Shown here: piece after piece, positions 18,592-30,548 of the stretch | Position numbering within the stretch: position 1 is the first letter of the stretch | Layout of the letters: each line of letters opens with the position of its first letter | DNA from: Adiantum capillus-veneris | Lineage: Eukaryota; Streptophyta; Polypodiopsida; Polypodiales; Pteridaceae | DNA: 64,000 nucleotides | Reading direction: 5' to 3' | Assembly: GCA_014529385.2 (NCBI GenBank) | Contig: CM043959.1 | Location: 12,253,309 to 12,317,308 of the forward strand | Position numbers and translations under genes: made by a program | Notes under the pieces: generated by a model | The model's database searches: none | What the model was told of the DNA's origin: nothing | The model's input: only the letters and a program-made list of their open reading frames with translations

Positions 18592-20074
18592 TCTTTGCCT
18601 TTATCTAAGCTTTGATACTAAACCCTGCTAAATGTGTAATACCACATCTATGGGGCTACACTTAATTCTCAAAAGGCAGTGCCTTAGATTTGAGGGCTCT
18701 CCAATATGGAGGGCCTATGGGAGGAGCCTTCTTACAAGGTCAAAACTCATGTAGGCTCATAGAGTCGTACCAAAATTCTAATTTTGCTGACATAAGCTGT
18801 ATAAAATTGAAGCATCCGATACATCACCAACCAGCACTCCTGTTGTACAATCCTTTTGCAATGTAGCAAAGATCACACAAAGCTTGGAGAAGGTGAATCA
18901 TATAGTTCTATATAGATTGGGTTATACATTACTACTTTCGATGTAGCAAGAGAAAAATTAGGGAAAGGTACGATGTGCAAGAAAGGACCATAAGAGAAAT
19001 TAAGAGCTAAAGGACAGGGATTAGAAATCCACTTGAAATATGAAATCTGCACTCCAAATACCTTTGGTTATTATGGAAAATCAAAATTGGAGGAACAAGT
19101 GCTGATTTATACATTTCAGCTAATTAGAAATGTGTAAGTAAACATGGTATTAAGCCAAACGTTGATACAGAAAGAAAGCACTTCTGATATTGATGCTGCC
19201 TTTTTGTAAGGCTTTGTGGATCTTGCATGCTGGAACAAGCTTGTAAATCACAAATAAATGTTGAACACTCCCTTACAACAAACAGGCATTGAGTGTGGGA
19301 AGATTAAGGTAACATAGATGCTGAACGCCATCTGTCTCATACAGATGCATCCTCTACACTCTTTTTTCATGGCAACTTGAACATGGATTTTTCAGCATTC
19401 CTTGATTAGTTTCAGCTGAGAGAATGTAATGTTGATTCTTTTGAAGTGTCATGCTCCATAGTCAGGCTCTGTTGCTTTTTCGCCACAGTAGTATTGCTAT
19501 AGCGCACGCACGTGCGCACACACACACATACTCACCAAAGGTTCTGACAGCAGTGGGGTCAATGGAGTTGTGTGATACCTTTCAGTTTGCAAAGGTCTTT
19601 CAAATGAATAATCCTAAACGAAGCCATCGTCATGTTTGAAAAATTGACATATTTTTTACACTGTACTATGGTTTATGAAAGAGCTCTTTGTTGGTGTCTA
19701 TGGAAAACAGCTATTAAACAGCCATTGTATGGTATCATCCAAGAAATATTATCAAAGCTTGCGTACAGGACATTGGAAAAATGAGCCAAATACATGGTAC
19801 GATATACAGGTTTGACTATACATGTAAATGACCGTGGACACAAGCATATGATGTGTGCAAAATGATACAATTGAATGATATAAACTTGGCAAATGTCCTC
19901 CTCTCTTACTTTTCGTGTTTGACAAACAGAGAGGTTACTTCAAGAGAGAAATTCTGAAGAATGTACATGAGTATTTACAACAACAACTAAATCTATACTA
20001 TATACCAATGGTAATCTTTGAATGTGCAATCTTAGGAGCCCATACATGACAAGGAGCAAAGTGCTTGATGCAAG
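18590..20074. other. Intergenic region and probable 3' untranslated region of the RING gene
   Basis: No coding frame is convincing. The part nearest 20074 will be the 3' untranslated region of the minus-strand RING gene. A short AC/CA run sits at 19500-19528. No transposon ends were identified. Confidence 0.4.
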
Positions 20075-22279
20075 TTAAGAGAGGGCTGCAGCCTTGCAAA
20101 CAGGGCACTGATTCTTCAGCACTAGCCACTGCTTAATGCAACCAGTGTGGTAAGTATGACCACAGTTGAGTTGCCCAAGCTCATCCCCTTCCATGTATTC
20201 CTCCTGCATTCAACATAATCACAAAGTGCAACCCTCAGCCAAGTACAAAAATATAGACAATCCTCGACAAAGTAGGGCATTGAATCCATTTCCAATTGAA
20301 AATATCTAACCTGGCAGATGCTGCACTTGATTTCACTCTCCTGGGAAACTGACATGGTCACGTCATTTGAAGAGTGCTTGCTTGTCTTCAAACACTTGCA
20401 AATGTTCTCTTGAGAAATCCCTGTATTTACATTGCCTATTCTTTCTTCCAATGCCAAAAGCTCCTGGAAAATTTTAAGAAGCAACTTCAGGCACTAGATA
20501 GTGAATTCTGAGACTGCAAAGCATCTGGGGTCTCCTCAAAAAGAGATGATGTGCAAAAAGCCCAAATTGGAACAAGTTATACCTCATATGACATGTTATC
20601 AACATCTGGCTGCAACCCAAAGTGATGATCTTGAATATCAAACCCACTGTATGACAATGCATGATTGAATGCTTCCTGAACAAGGACAAGTAATTGAAGG
20701 GGAGTCACCACTGAGTAAGTAAAATACACAAATGCCTTCTAGTTTCAGCATACATTCAACTTACATGAGACGGAAGCCGCTGACCACTGTCTCTATGTGC
20801 TGCTAGCATTTCCGATCCTCTGAAAGGCATGCCATAATCATGAAGTGGTGATGCTCCAACACTCTCTGTAGGTCCTCGAAATGGAGGTGACACTGCTGAT
20901 CTATTGGAAAACCCAAACGAGGAATAGGCACTTCCAGGAGCTGACCGAGACCCAACAATCATACTATCTGTAGCAGCACGCCTATAAGGAAGCGGACCTC
21001 CTTGACCATTAAATCCATTGTGGCTTATCAGGGGCACAGCAGGAGGATGCCATGAGAAAGTATGCCCAGAGTACAACGGAGAAATCGATCCCTGATATGG
21101 TCTTTCTAAAGTAGACTCCCTACAAGGAAAGCCAGGTATGCCACTGTTAGAAGTCTCAAACGTGTACCGCGTCAAATAAGGATCACCCGTCCATAATGAA
21201 GCTCCATTGGGAAAACTTCTTGCTTGAGATCCCATGCGTGTACCAGTATTGAAATCCCTGTAGGTATGTGAATGGTTCATGCTGCTCTCCCCTGAAACAG
21301 CACCATTACCAAACCAAGGGACCACAGCAGAAGAGAGAGAGCCTTGATTGATTGGAGCAATTTCAGGCGGACTTTGAGCTGATGGCATCATGTACTCATT
21401 TCCTAGTGCTCCTCTAGGAAACCATGTGTGAGACATCAGCATGTCTGCATTGTCTGGTGAGCCTCTGCCACTCCCCAGCTGTACTTCCTGTGATTGATTA
21501 GAATGTCCCCCATAATACCTGTTGCTTCCAACAGGGAGATGCTGCAAAGGCCTTGCTTTCGGCAGCTGAGACAGCAGCATGTTGTCCCTAGGATAGGATG
21601 AGTTGTCTAAGACAGGGATCCTGCCCATAGTCACAAGATCGGAAGATAACGGTGGCACAGCAGTTTCAGCTCTGCTAGTGTTTGCTTCTTCAGTAAGCCA
21701 AGAAAAATTTCTTCCCCTCTGTTCCAAGGTCGGTCTGAGCGTCGAAGACCCCACAGATCTCAGGACATCATCCATAGAGCTCTTCCGTTTAAAAGCGCTC
21801 CTATTTCCAGAGCGTGATTGTGTGTAAGGGCTGCCTGCCTGATTGCCCAAAGAGTCGCTCCCTGGATAGTGTACAATTTCACTTTCTGTAACTGAACTCC
21901 TCAAAAGAATTCCATTGTGGGATTGAAACCCAAAGGAACTGCTGCTTCCAATTTCAGCAGGTGGAAAATTTCTGTCAGTGAATGCTCTATTGCCTTCGCC
22001 TGTCAAGCCATAAAAGCCAGGGGACATGGTCCTGGGAGGGTACCTCATTCTCCCTTCAGCCTCACCATTTGCAACAGAAAAACTGGACCCTACCTGGTCC
22101 CTGCTTCCAAATATCGAATCGTGATGTAGGGACACATTGTTTCCACAGTTTTGTCTTTTTATTCTGTGTTCAATTTGCAGACTTGCCATCTGTTGTAAAG
22201 TCTCCCCTACAAATACCCTTCTGAAGGGATCTCTGCCGAGGGCATTTAATGTTTCCCAATCTTCAGTATAGATAGGCAT
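20075..22279 (-). CDS. RING-H2 E3 ubiquitin ligase, MBR1/MBR2 (HIP1) type
   Basis: Four exons fit with GT-AG introns, all phase 0: 22279-20765, 20675-20583, 20463-20311 and 20203-20075, giving about 629 residues. The long N-terminal exon is Ser/Gly/Asn-rich and disordered. Next comes the family-typical DNMSYE then ELLALEERIGNVNTG, and a C3H2C3 RING-H2: CSIC, then NCGHTYHTGC, then CPVC near the end. Proteins of this type attach ubiquitin to targets; Arabidopsis MBR1 and MBR2 act on MED25 and flowering time, but that target is not implied here. The CSIC-Q/EEY splice point lies inside the RING. The frame is open 60 codons above the chosen Met (MPIYTEDW), with a possible acceptor near 22320, so the true start may be in an upstream exon. 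No stops or shifts: the only gene here that looks live. Confidence 0.9.
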
Positions 22280-23429
22280 GTTGACACGAGGAAACTGACT
22301 ATGGTTTTGAAATCCTGCGGCATGGCCCTCTGTATGATGAACCAACACAATAGAATTACATGAAATATCCAAACAAGGAGAAACATGACAAAATAAATCT
22401 GTCTGCTCACTTGATTTTTGACAATAAGCACTCAAAAAAGAAACTCTAAATAGAAACACAAACTTGAATGATTATCTTTAAATAACTGATATTGAAAAGC
22501 AGAGTTTCAGGTTGATTTTGGAACTTCTGTAAATGCAACAATGTATGTAAGGTGTGGGTGATATAGTAAAGTATTGAAGCCACCTTCAGTTGCAAGATCA
22601 GTCCACAGTCCTACATTGCATGCCATATTAGCTTAGCAATGTGCTCAGGAGACTTCACAACCAGCTACAGTGTGTGTTTTATTACTAAAGACGAGCGAGG
22701 TAGCATAAATACCGCCAAGCTTGAATTGCATGCTAGGTTGCATGCTGATCTTTTCAGGGGTGTATTGATGCACTAAAGTCACATACCTAAGCAATCTCAC
22801 CCAATTGGAATATATTTAGTGGTTGACACATCACAAGGCAACACAAATGATTACAAATGCATGTTACAGGACATTAAAAACATACCATGGCCAATAAACA
22901 CTCCCCCCGCAAATAAACTAAAAGAATCTGGGCCATGAAATGTAGAGGCCTGCTACAACGATAGCAACTAAAATACGCGTATTTTATTTAGAATACACGA
23001 CGTTCTGTATTGAAACATACAATACGTCTCATAACGTTTTCTATTCTAACGTTTCTTTGCTCAAAACGTATGTCTTTTTCTAGTTGATCAATTGTGTTTT
23101 AGAGCTTCATGGTGCTTGGTTATGTATGCTATGGTTAAATATTGAAGAGTCATTGAGGAGGTCCATGGACCACTTCATTTGTTCTTATTGAAGTATCATA
23201 TCTAAAAAAGATGATGTATTTTATTTTTGATGCTCAAAAATACATCTAGTACGTGTATTGTACACTGCATATTAAACGTCCCGTCCCGTACCGTAGCTGC
23301 TATGGCTACAACCAAACGCTCCTCAGACCGTAGCCTGCGTCGCTTGGAGGTTGCAAGAGTACAACTAAACGTTCCCCTAATAGCAGCATGTAACGTTTAG
23401 AGGGTCTACAATGAAAAAATCATCGGGGT
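22280..23429. other. Upstream region of the RING gene; no gene seen
   Basis: The first part should hold the 5' untranslated exon(s) and promoter of the RING gene. Around 22965-23290 the sequence is rich in ACG-containing short inverted pieces (AAAATACGCGTATTTTAT, TAATACGTC-like text), which could be a decayed small DNA transposon, but I found no defined ends. Confidence 0.35.
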
Positions 23430-23771
23430 CAACGAGAAACCCTATTGCAACAAGGCAGATGCTTTGAATGTTTCCAAACCGGACACAACTACTATAATTG
23501 TCCTACTAAAGCAGATAAATACTATAATTGTCCTACTAAAGCAGATAAACCTCCAGAGCAACCACCTGCTTTGATAGAAAACCTAATGTCTCTGGGCAGA
23601 AATTTGAATGAAGCATCGCCAGCGCCAGCTAAGAAAGCCAAAACTACGGTCGGACTTGTTCCCGACACTTATGGCATCTCTCCAGATGGTACTAAAGAAT
23701 TGTACACAGCTTATGGCCAGATCAAAGGCTTCAAAGCACTTATCTTCAAGCCAATCATCCTTAAAGTTTGA
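23430..23771 (+). pseudogene. Retroelement gag fragment with one zinc knuckle
   Basis: The frame carries CFECFQTGHNYYNC, a CX2CX4HX4C knuckle as in retroelement gag or pol proteins. A Pro/Ala/Lys-rich stretch follows (PAPAKKAKTT) and a short end similar to the start of an aspartic protease region (LVPDTYGISPDG). The knuckle's last residues are duplicated. There is no neighbouring protease or polymerase, so it is an isolated remnant. Confidence 0.5.
23489..23548. repeat. Perfect 30-bp tandem duplication in the gag fragment
   Basis: TACTATAATTGTCCTACTAA plus AGCAGATAAA is present twice in a row, adding a second YYNCPTKADK to the protein while keeping the frame. The copies are identical, so the duplication is recent. 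Confidence 0.9.
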
Positions 23772-23960
23772 CTAACAAAGACCAACCTCGAATGTTCCGT
23801 AACAAATTTCAATTTTCCTCTCATAAGTTTGTAACCAATCACAGCATGGTCCATAATAAACAATATTCCTGTAGAGGTGATGGTAGTCCAATGGTATAGC
23901 GCTTGCACTGGTCCTCCAAGGTGATCAGCTTGAAAAAAGACATCAGAAGGTAAACGTCAA

Positions 23961-24040
23961 GGAGCCTTTGATTGTAGTCTTCCATTGTTTCCATGGGCAA
24001 GGAGCCTTTGGTTGTAGTCTTCCATTGTTTCCGTGGCAAA
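23961..24040. repeat. Tandem duplication of about 40 bp
   Basis: AAGGAGCCTTTGATTGTAGT and TCTTCCATTGTTTCC occur twice in tandem with two or three differences. No function is suggested. Confidence 0.8.
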
Positions 24041-26404
24041 CATTTTTAGGCTACCCAGTTCTGCCAGAAGTTGTACTTCAAATAGGAATGTCATGTGGCT
24101 ATGGGAAAAAATATTCTCGAAAGCTGTCCTTGGAGCATGCGGCTTGGTAGCTATGGAACTAACTCCATCGCTGCATAACATTATCTTTGAGAAATCTCGC
24201 AGCTCAAGAGATCTTTGATTCTTGGAATATGAATTGTGGTGGTGTATGCATTTTTGTAGCCTAGGCCCTAGATGACTATGTTATATATGCAGTCATGGAG
24301 TGCTGGTATCTGGGAGATCCAGGTGGGTCTCTATATAGTTGCAGGACAGTTTGATTAGTGTCCTGCCTATGTACGCACCTTCTGAGGTGAGAGCTCATGT
24401 GCTTCTTGGAGAGATCTTGCACATGCCTTGCCCTCTGTAGATTCACTGGTTGTCAGCGGGGGCTCTAGAAATGCGGAATTTGCTTCTGATGTCGGAGCAA
24501 CAGCTATCCCGCTTGTTATTCAGTAGCTCACAGCGAGCAGGAAGATTGGAATAGTTTTCTTCTTGTGTACGTTCTCTGCTCAGACGTATGCTATGAGCAG
24601 TCATTAGGCAGACCCTTAGCCTCTCTTGGATTTTCTAGGGCCCTCCAGCACCAAGGGGGCTGACCGTCTCATAGAGCGACTTGATAGGTTTTGTATTGAT
24701 TTGTGGGTCTGTGGCTGGTTCTTTGAGCATTGTATTGCTCTCTGACCATCCTCCAGTTTCCATGTGTATGCAGATAGGAACAGATAATCACATGTGGTGA
24801 GACTATCGGAGTCCTCACTCTGTTGTCCTTAGGACAAAATTGTCTCACAAGATTACTTTATCTACACTACAAGTGCAATGGACAATGACACTAGAGTGTT
24901 TTTGAAGTGCTATGGACGGTGATCCTGGTGTGTTTTTGGCTCTCCACCGGCAGTTCTTTGTAGACAGCATGCACTTGATCAGGATGCATTCTTAGTTAGA
25001 CAGAGAGGACAGTCCAAGAGAATATCATGGATATTCAGAAGCTTATGCAGTGGTATCCGACAGATATATGCTTTGGTGATCGAGAGCATCAGGCTAGAGC
25101 ACAGCTTAGAGAGGTCGAGGAACTTATCATGCCTTGGTCACTTATTGGATTGCCACAAGAGATAGGATTATCACAACCGGGATTTCTCTGATGCTTATTG
25201 GGTACGACCTCCTGGTTAGTTCCTCTCTCAGCAATTTACATGATGCCTAAGGGTGTTTGCATGCACAACTGATATCATCATGGATATGGCCACCAATTCA
25301 ATAGAGATGAGTTTGCTAGCTTCCTAGCTGCTGCTAATGCTGATACCTGCTTGTCAGGCCATGGGTAGAGTGTCCATCACTTCCTTACGAGGACTATTGC
25401 CCCTTTGAGAAGACTGCAACATATTTTTGGTATTCCAGTTTTCTGGTATCATTTTTACAATTACCAGGATGACGCTACAGATTTGAGGCACGCAATCACC
25501 TCACTCTCTATATTTTTAGATCTTAGCGGCCGATCGCCTTAGTCAGTACTGGTTACAAGATCTTGGCTCACATGCTCAGTGCCCTTCAAAAAACATTGCA
25601 GCCAGATCTATCCATGCTTCTCTGACAGGTTCATTCACAGCCAGTGTTTCCTTTCGCGAAGCTGTCCATCTGGCACAAGAATCGAAACAGACTCTGGCTA
25701 ATTCTCTTTTAGGACTTGGTTTTTTCTTGAGGGTGTTCTGCACAGGACAGGTTTCCCATAGAGGATATTGAGGGCTTACGCCTACAGATTCGCTGCCCTT
25801 GGCTGGAGACAGGGTTGTCGTCATACGGTGATGACAACCCTGTCATCACCATACGGTGTGTTGAATCGTACAGCCATAATTACGGTTGTAGGAGTACGGC
25901 GTATTGGTACGATATGGGCATTCATACGTCGTCAACTTGCATGTGTGGAGATCAGGGGTTAGGTGACTCAGAGTACGCACAAGGAAGTAGACACGTAGTT
26001 CTCCCTTGACATACTTGATTGTAACTTTTGCGTTGCCAGCATCACGCAGATTCACAGGCATAGGTCTTTATTTTGGCAAGCACTGAGCAGACATCTACTT
26101 GAGGCCAATCCAATGGCTTCAATGGTTGTGATCGGGTCAATCATGCTGTTGTCCGGGCTTTAAGGTTGGTTTTGACATTTGCCTCAAAGAACCTGCACTT
26201 ACATCAATATCAAAAAAGCTTGTTTGTTGGTCGGCTTTTCCTCTCTCGCACAACATGCCTTGAAAGCAAACTAGTGTGGTGGGTGGATCTTGCATACAAG
26301 GGATTTGTTTCAAGTATACTATCGAAACATGAAGCTGAGATAGGATATTCGCTCATCTCATCTGCTTGTAGGTCTCAGACAAGAAGGGTCCGGTTCGAGC
26401 TGCC
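24041..26404. other. Degenerate stretch, unassigned
   Basis: Many short frames broken by stops; the texture (short coding-like pieces such as AYWYDMGIHTSSTCMCG near 25900) suggests an old retroelement or pseudogene, but I cannot assign it. A small hairpin lies at 25809-25842 (ACAGGGTTGTCGTCA against TGATGACAACCCTGT). No LTR pair was found. Confidence 0.3.
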
Positions 26405-26611
26405 GTGTCAGGCACAACAGCTCGTTGCTGCTCCTTGCCATCATGCACCCCTCCCCCTGCTGACCCTCTTCACCAATCCCCCTCCTCTCCCCTCTCTCAC
26501 CTCCCCCCACCCCTTCCCTACTCATGCAGCCCGCCCCCACCTCTCTCCCTGCTTCCCACACTGCCTCGCAGTTACCCTGGCGGCCCTGCTTCACCTTAGA
26601 ACTGAAGCCCC

Positions 26612-27091
26612 CTCGTCCGAGACCGCGGAGCCGACCCTTCGACTTGCTCTTTCGCCAGAAGAGCAAGCGAGCTTGATGGCTGAGGTGGAATGGCTTCAAG
26701 CCACCTTGATCATCTGCAACATCAGTGGCACACGGCCTAGCAGAGGCGAGGTTCGTGACCTGCTCCAGGTCCGACTCCTCACCGAAGTGGGTAAGATCAT
26801 TGATGTGCAGATTCTCAAGAGAGGTTACTACCAGATAGAATTTGAGTCTCCAAAAATGGCAACCAAAGTGATCTCCATGAGCCCACTTGGCATTCAGGTG
26901 GCTCGAGCTTACTTCAGATAGTGGCACCACGGCTTCGACCCGACTTCAGATGTGCTTGATGAGGAGGCAGATCTTCATATCTCAGTTTGCTTCCCTGGCT
27001 TGAGGTGGGAGTATCTCCCCTTTGGTTCCATGATTGGGACGGTCTTGGAGACCCCACGCACTTCAACTTAAGTTGTGGTCAAGGCCGCAGG
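26612..27091 (+). pseudogene. LINE-A copy 2 ORF1, N-terminal part
   Basis: Matches copy 1 ORF1 almost residue by residue: LRLALSPEEQASLMAEVEW, RLLTEVGKIIDVQIL and SVCFPGLRWEYLP. Breaks are TAG at about 26921 (copy 1 has CAG) and a stop near 27070. ORF1 of such LINEs binds RNA; this one is interrupted by the LTR insertion just after its central domain. Confidence 0.75.
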
Positions 27092-27096
27092 GTTAC

Positions 27097-27779
27097 TGTC
27101 ACAAACTGCTGACATGTCAAGCCACTAAAGAACGAAGCCAACCTGCACATCCCGGCCGAGAGGGCTAAACCCTAAGTGAAGAAGCAGAAGCAAACCAACT
27201 TGCAAAGTTTTGCCGAGTGGCCTACTTTTAAAGAAGAGTTCCCACCAACTTATGGGACCCCATTCGATGGGGCCCAAGTGACCTAAAGATATTAAAAGCA
27301 GGACTGGCACACACACAAACACACATAGGATCATTTGCATAAATTGCTTCTGACGTGGCAACTGTACGGACGCCCACAAAACACGCTGCAGTACCACGTG
27401 GCAGGTGTACGAATTTCCGTGATTCGCGCTTGTAGCTTTGGGCACCAGCTTTTTGGACCAGATGCTTTAGAGTTTAATGCTTTGCATGTAAACTGCTTTT
27501 AAAGGCCAAGGGCCTTTAAATATGACCCATGGGCTCTCACTCTGGCAATCTACCCGCGCAAGATGCAGAGCAGATCCATGGGAGTTGTATTCAGTTGAAG
27601 GAATATAAAGAAATACCCAAAGGGGCACCAAGGTTTGGGGCCAATGCTCTCTCCGGGTGGAACTCCGCCACTCCTCGTCTCGTGTGTCATCTCTCTCTTT
27701 CAATTCAATTGTTATTTGAAGTGCTTAAAGATGTTTAGTCTATTCTTTTCTATTGGCACATGGTGCCTGTCCCGTGACA
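27097..27779 (+). repeat. 5' LTR (683 bp)
   Basis: Runs from TGTCACAAACTGCTGACATG to CCGTGACA. It contains CCTTTAAATATGACCC near 27507 as a TATA-like element, and the GGTGGAACTCCGCC block. It is directly followed by the primer-binding site. Confidence 0.9.
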
Positions 27780-27780
27780 G

Positions 27781-27792
27781 TGGTATCAAAAC
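27781..27792 (+). promoter_or_regulatory. Primer-binding site
   Basis: TGGTATCAAAAC starts one base after the LTR. It resembles the usual TGGTATCAGAGC match to the 3' end of initiator methionine tRNA, with two changes. Confidence 0.8.
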
Positions 27793-28059
27793 TTCAGGCG
27801 TGTGCTTTTCTGAAAGCATGTCAGTCCTCTTATCAAAGAACACACAGAGCAAGGTGGTGCTTCCAAAGTTTACTCGGAAGTTTATCACAGAATCTCAATG
27901 TCCCGACCCCAGACTGACTAGCCACTCCCATCCTTACTCCATCACGCATCGGGCGCGCTCCCGTCTTCATCGCTCTGTCTTACACGGCATAAGCCATAAA
28001 GATCACTTGCAAGAGAAGGATCGAAGAATTTTCAAGCCACTATTTTTCTCAGAGGCAGT

Positions 28060-28262
28060 GACATGCAGTGGTGGAGGTCTATAGCTACCAAGCAGCACAC
28101 TCCAAGGACTTGGCAAGCTTTCAAGAAATATTTTTGCCTGAAGTTATATGCCTTCAGACATCTTCCTTCGGATTGCAACTTTTGGCAGAGTGCGGTATCC
28201 TGAAAGGCTTGCCACGAAAACCCTTGCAGATTACGACTTGAAATTTCTCAACGTCTCTCATC
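28060..28262 (+). pseudogene. gag remnant
   Basis: The frame reads QWWRSIATKQ, PRTWQAFKKYFCLK and LADYDLKFLNVSHQ, a pattern typical of the retrotransposon gag domain (WW, then W..FK..F, then YD.KF). Stops and a frame change break it (the Tyr-Ala-Phe segment and the LADYD segment lie in different frames). It identifies the element as a gypsy-type derivative. Confidence 0.55.
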
Positions 28263-28691
28263 AAGTGTCTCTTCCCAAACCATAACCTTGGAGGTCCAGT
28301 GTGATTGGTATATCTTTGGGCTACCATCACCGCTACAGGAACACTGTCTGTCGTGGCTTGTTTCGACTATTCAAGAGTTTATGGACCATGCTGCGGTCGG
28401 CTATAACCTTATGGAAGATATCTAACCCTAATTTTGGTGCAAGTTTCAGAATGGAAAGCAAGTCAACTTTCGAGCTCGACTGATGTTCAGAATGCTTTTA
28501 CAGTTTAAATCAGTAGTTTTCTGAATCTATTTGAGAACTTGTTTGGTGATCCTATTGGAATTTGTTTAAAATGGATGGTATCTATTTTGAACCTGTCTTG
28601 GTGCTGATTTGAAATGTTTTAAATACTAGTTTAATGCTTCTTGATTTACTCATGGGTGGAGTAGTGAGAAATGTTGTTTTGGTATTATCTG

Positions 28692-28892
28692 AGCCTCGGA
28701 ACAACACAGACGGGATTCTGGGGAGTATGCTTGAATACCTCGGATCAACGCAGACAGGATGTCTGGGGAGAGTTTCATTGTATGCTGAAAAACCTCCGAA
28801 CGATGCAGACGGGATGTCTGGGGAGCGTTTGATTGTATGCTTGAACCTCCAAGCGATGCAGGCTGCAGTGTGGGGAGCGTTTGGTTGTACCA
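28692..28892. repeat. Four tandem units of about 55 bp in the LTR element's interior
   Basis: Each unit carries CCTCGGA(A/T)CAACGCAGAC or a close form, then GGGATGTCTGGGGAG and a TTTGATTGTATGCTTGAA-type end. The units differ by several bases. They lie between the gag remnant and the purine tract (AATAAGGGGGG at 29269-29279). Confidence 0.7.
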
Positions 28893-29279
28893 GTCCTCTG
28901 AGCTCATGGCCCGAACCTTTTTAGGTTATTTGCGGGGGGGACTGACAAGGTATTCGTTGAGCTGCTTCATACCGTAGACCGTCTGTCTCGGGGGAGTACT
29001 CAATGGCGATGTTCATTGTGCCTTGTAACATGCATATGTGTTGCATTGTGATGTGTCAACCACTAAATATTCCTTATTGGATGAGAAGCCAACGACCCAA
29101 GATATCAAGAGCTCCGATTTGGAGTGAGACTCTTTATTGGATGAAATTTTTCTCGAAAGCCAACGACCCAGGATTGATTGTCCCTCGAAATGTCTCCTTG
29201 GAAATTTTTTGAGCTAACTTGAGTTGTTTCGCAAATATGTTGTAACCGCGGACGATTATTTTCTTTCAATAAGGGGGGT

Positions 29280-29501
29280 TGACGTGTCAAGCCACTTAAG
29301 AACGAAGCCAACCTACGAGTCCCGGCCGAGAGGCCTAAACCCCAAGTGAAGAAGCAAAAGCAGCAGAAGAAGTTTTACCAACTTGTAAAGTCTTGCCGAG
29401 TGCACTATTTTTAAAGAAGAGTTCCCACCAACTAATGGGACCCCGTCCGATGGGGCCCAAGTGACCTAAAGATATTAAAATAAAGCAGGACCAGCGCACA
29501 C
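29280..29501 (+). repeat. 3' LTR, left half
   Basis: Matches the 5' LTR from TGACATGTCAAGCCACT onward to GGACCAGCGCACAC. The first 13 bp of the LTR are missing after the purine tract. It is cut at 29501 by LINE-B, and the rest resumes at about 39527. Confidence 0.85.
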
Positions 29502-29609
29502 TTTTTTGTAAATCTGCTTTGATTAATTTACAAGTGGGAAACCTCAAAGCGAGAAAAACCCACGAAAAGAAAGGGATACAAAAAGCAGAGCACTACAAGG
29601 CTCCGAAGG

Positions 29610-30041
29610 CTAGAAACAGTCAAAGTAAATCCTGTAGGTATCAAGAGTGATGTCTCCAGCGTCATAAGCAAAATGCAGCGCTTGACCAAGAGATAATTTG
29701 AAATAGGGAAAGGGGTCAACATAAGTGCCTTGGAACATCAAGGAGTTCCTATGGTGCCAGATGGCCCACAAAGTCCAAAATCTGACCCAGCTGAAGAACA
29801 CCGCAAACTGAGAGTGCGGTGACTGGAGCACCCCAAAAAGCCAAAAGCGTCTGTGAAAAGAGCCGGAAGGAAAACGCAGCCGAAGAGCAATCGACACTTG
29901 CCGAATAAAGGCTCTGGAGTGGCAACAACGCCACAATAAGTGTGGCACGGTCTCCTCAGCTTCAAGGCATTTGGGGCAGCGGGAAGGCGCAATATGCCGA
30001 GCATGTAACACAGGTAGAGCTCCCACCAAGCAGCGCCACAA
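29610..30041 (-). pseudogene. LINE-B ORF2, C-terminal zinc-binding region
   Basis: The frame encodes HIAPSRCPKCLEAEETVPH and LLWRCC, the Cys/His pattern of the zf-RVT domain at the end of plant LINE ORF2, then WAIWHHRNSLMFQG and the stop. Just before 30041 the frame reads into LINE-A. The lost continuation lies beyond 36963 (LPLKERVF), so the domain was cut in two. Confidence 0.8.
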
Positions 30042-30548
30042 GAAAACACGTTCCAGGGAGAATCATCTAAGGGAACGAAGGCCCGCTACTGCTGCTCGCC
30101 CCCCCCCCCTTTGCTGTTGCGCCATCGCTCTCCTCCCCCCCTCCTCCCCCCGCTGCCCCTTCGCTGCCCCCCACCCCCTTCAGCCCCTGCGCACTGCCTC
30201 TCAACCCACCCGCTGCCCCCCCTATCTGCGCGCGCTGCCCATTAGCTGCGCGCCCGCTGCCCCTCCCTGTCTGCGCGCTGCCCTTAGCTGCCGCAGCCCG
30301 CTGCCCTCCTCTCGCTCTGCCTTCCCGCTCCATCCCCCCCGCGCTGCTGCTTGTGCACCCGCACATTGCACGGCTGCCCTCTCGCCCTCGCTGTTCTCTC
30401 TCATCCCCCCCCCCCCCCCCCCATCCGCTTCGCTCCCGAAGGCCCTACGCACTGGCTCGACAGCACTTTTTTCGGAAATTAGTGCTGGCTGATTTGTTTG
30501 CAGGTTTCTTCTTCACCGCCCGCTTCTTCGACTCAACAGTAGACACAG

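Noticed and set aside
23878..23940. tRNA-like text (GTAGTCCAATGGTATAGCGC)
   Set aside because: It resembles an A box, but no matching acceptor stem, anticodon arm or B box follows; at most a worn SINE head.
30067..30452. Gly/Ala-rich minus-strand frames in the LINE leader
   Set aside because: They are the complement of the C-rich LINE-A 5' region, with no conserved protein.
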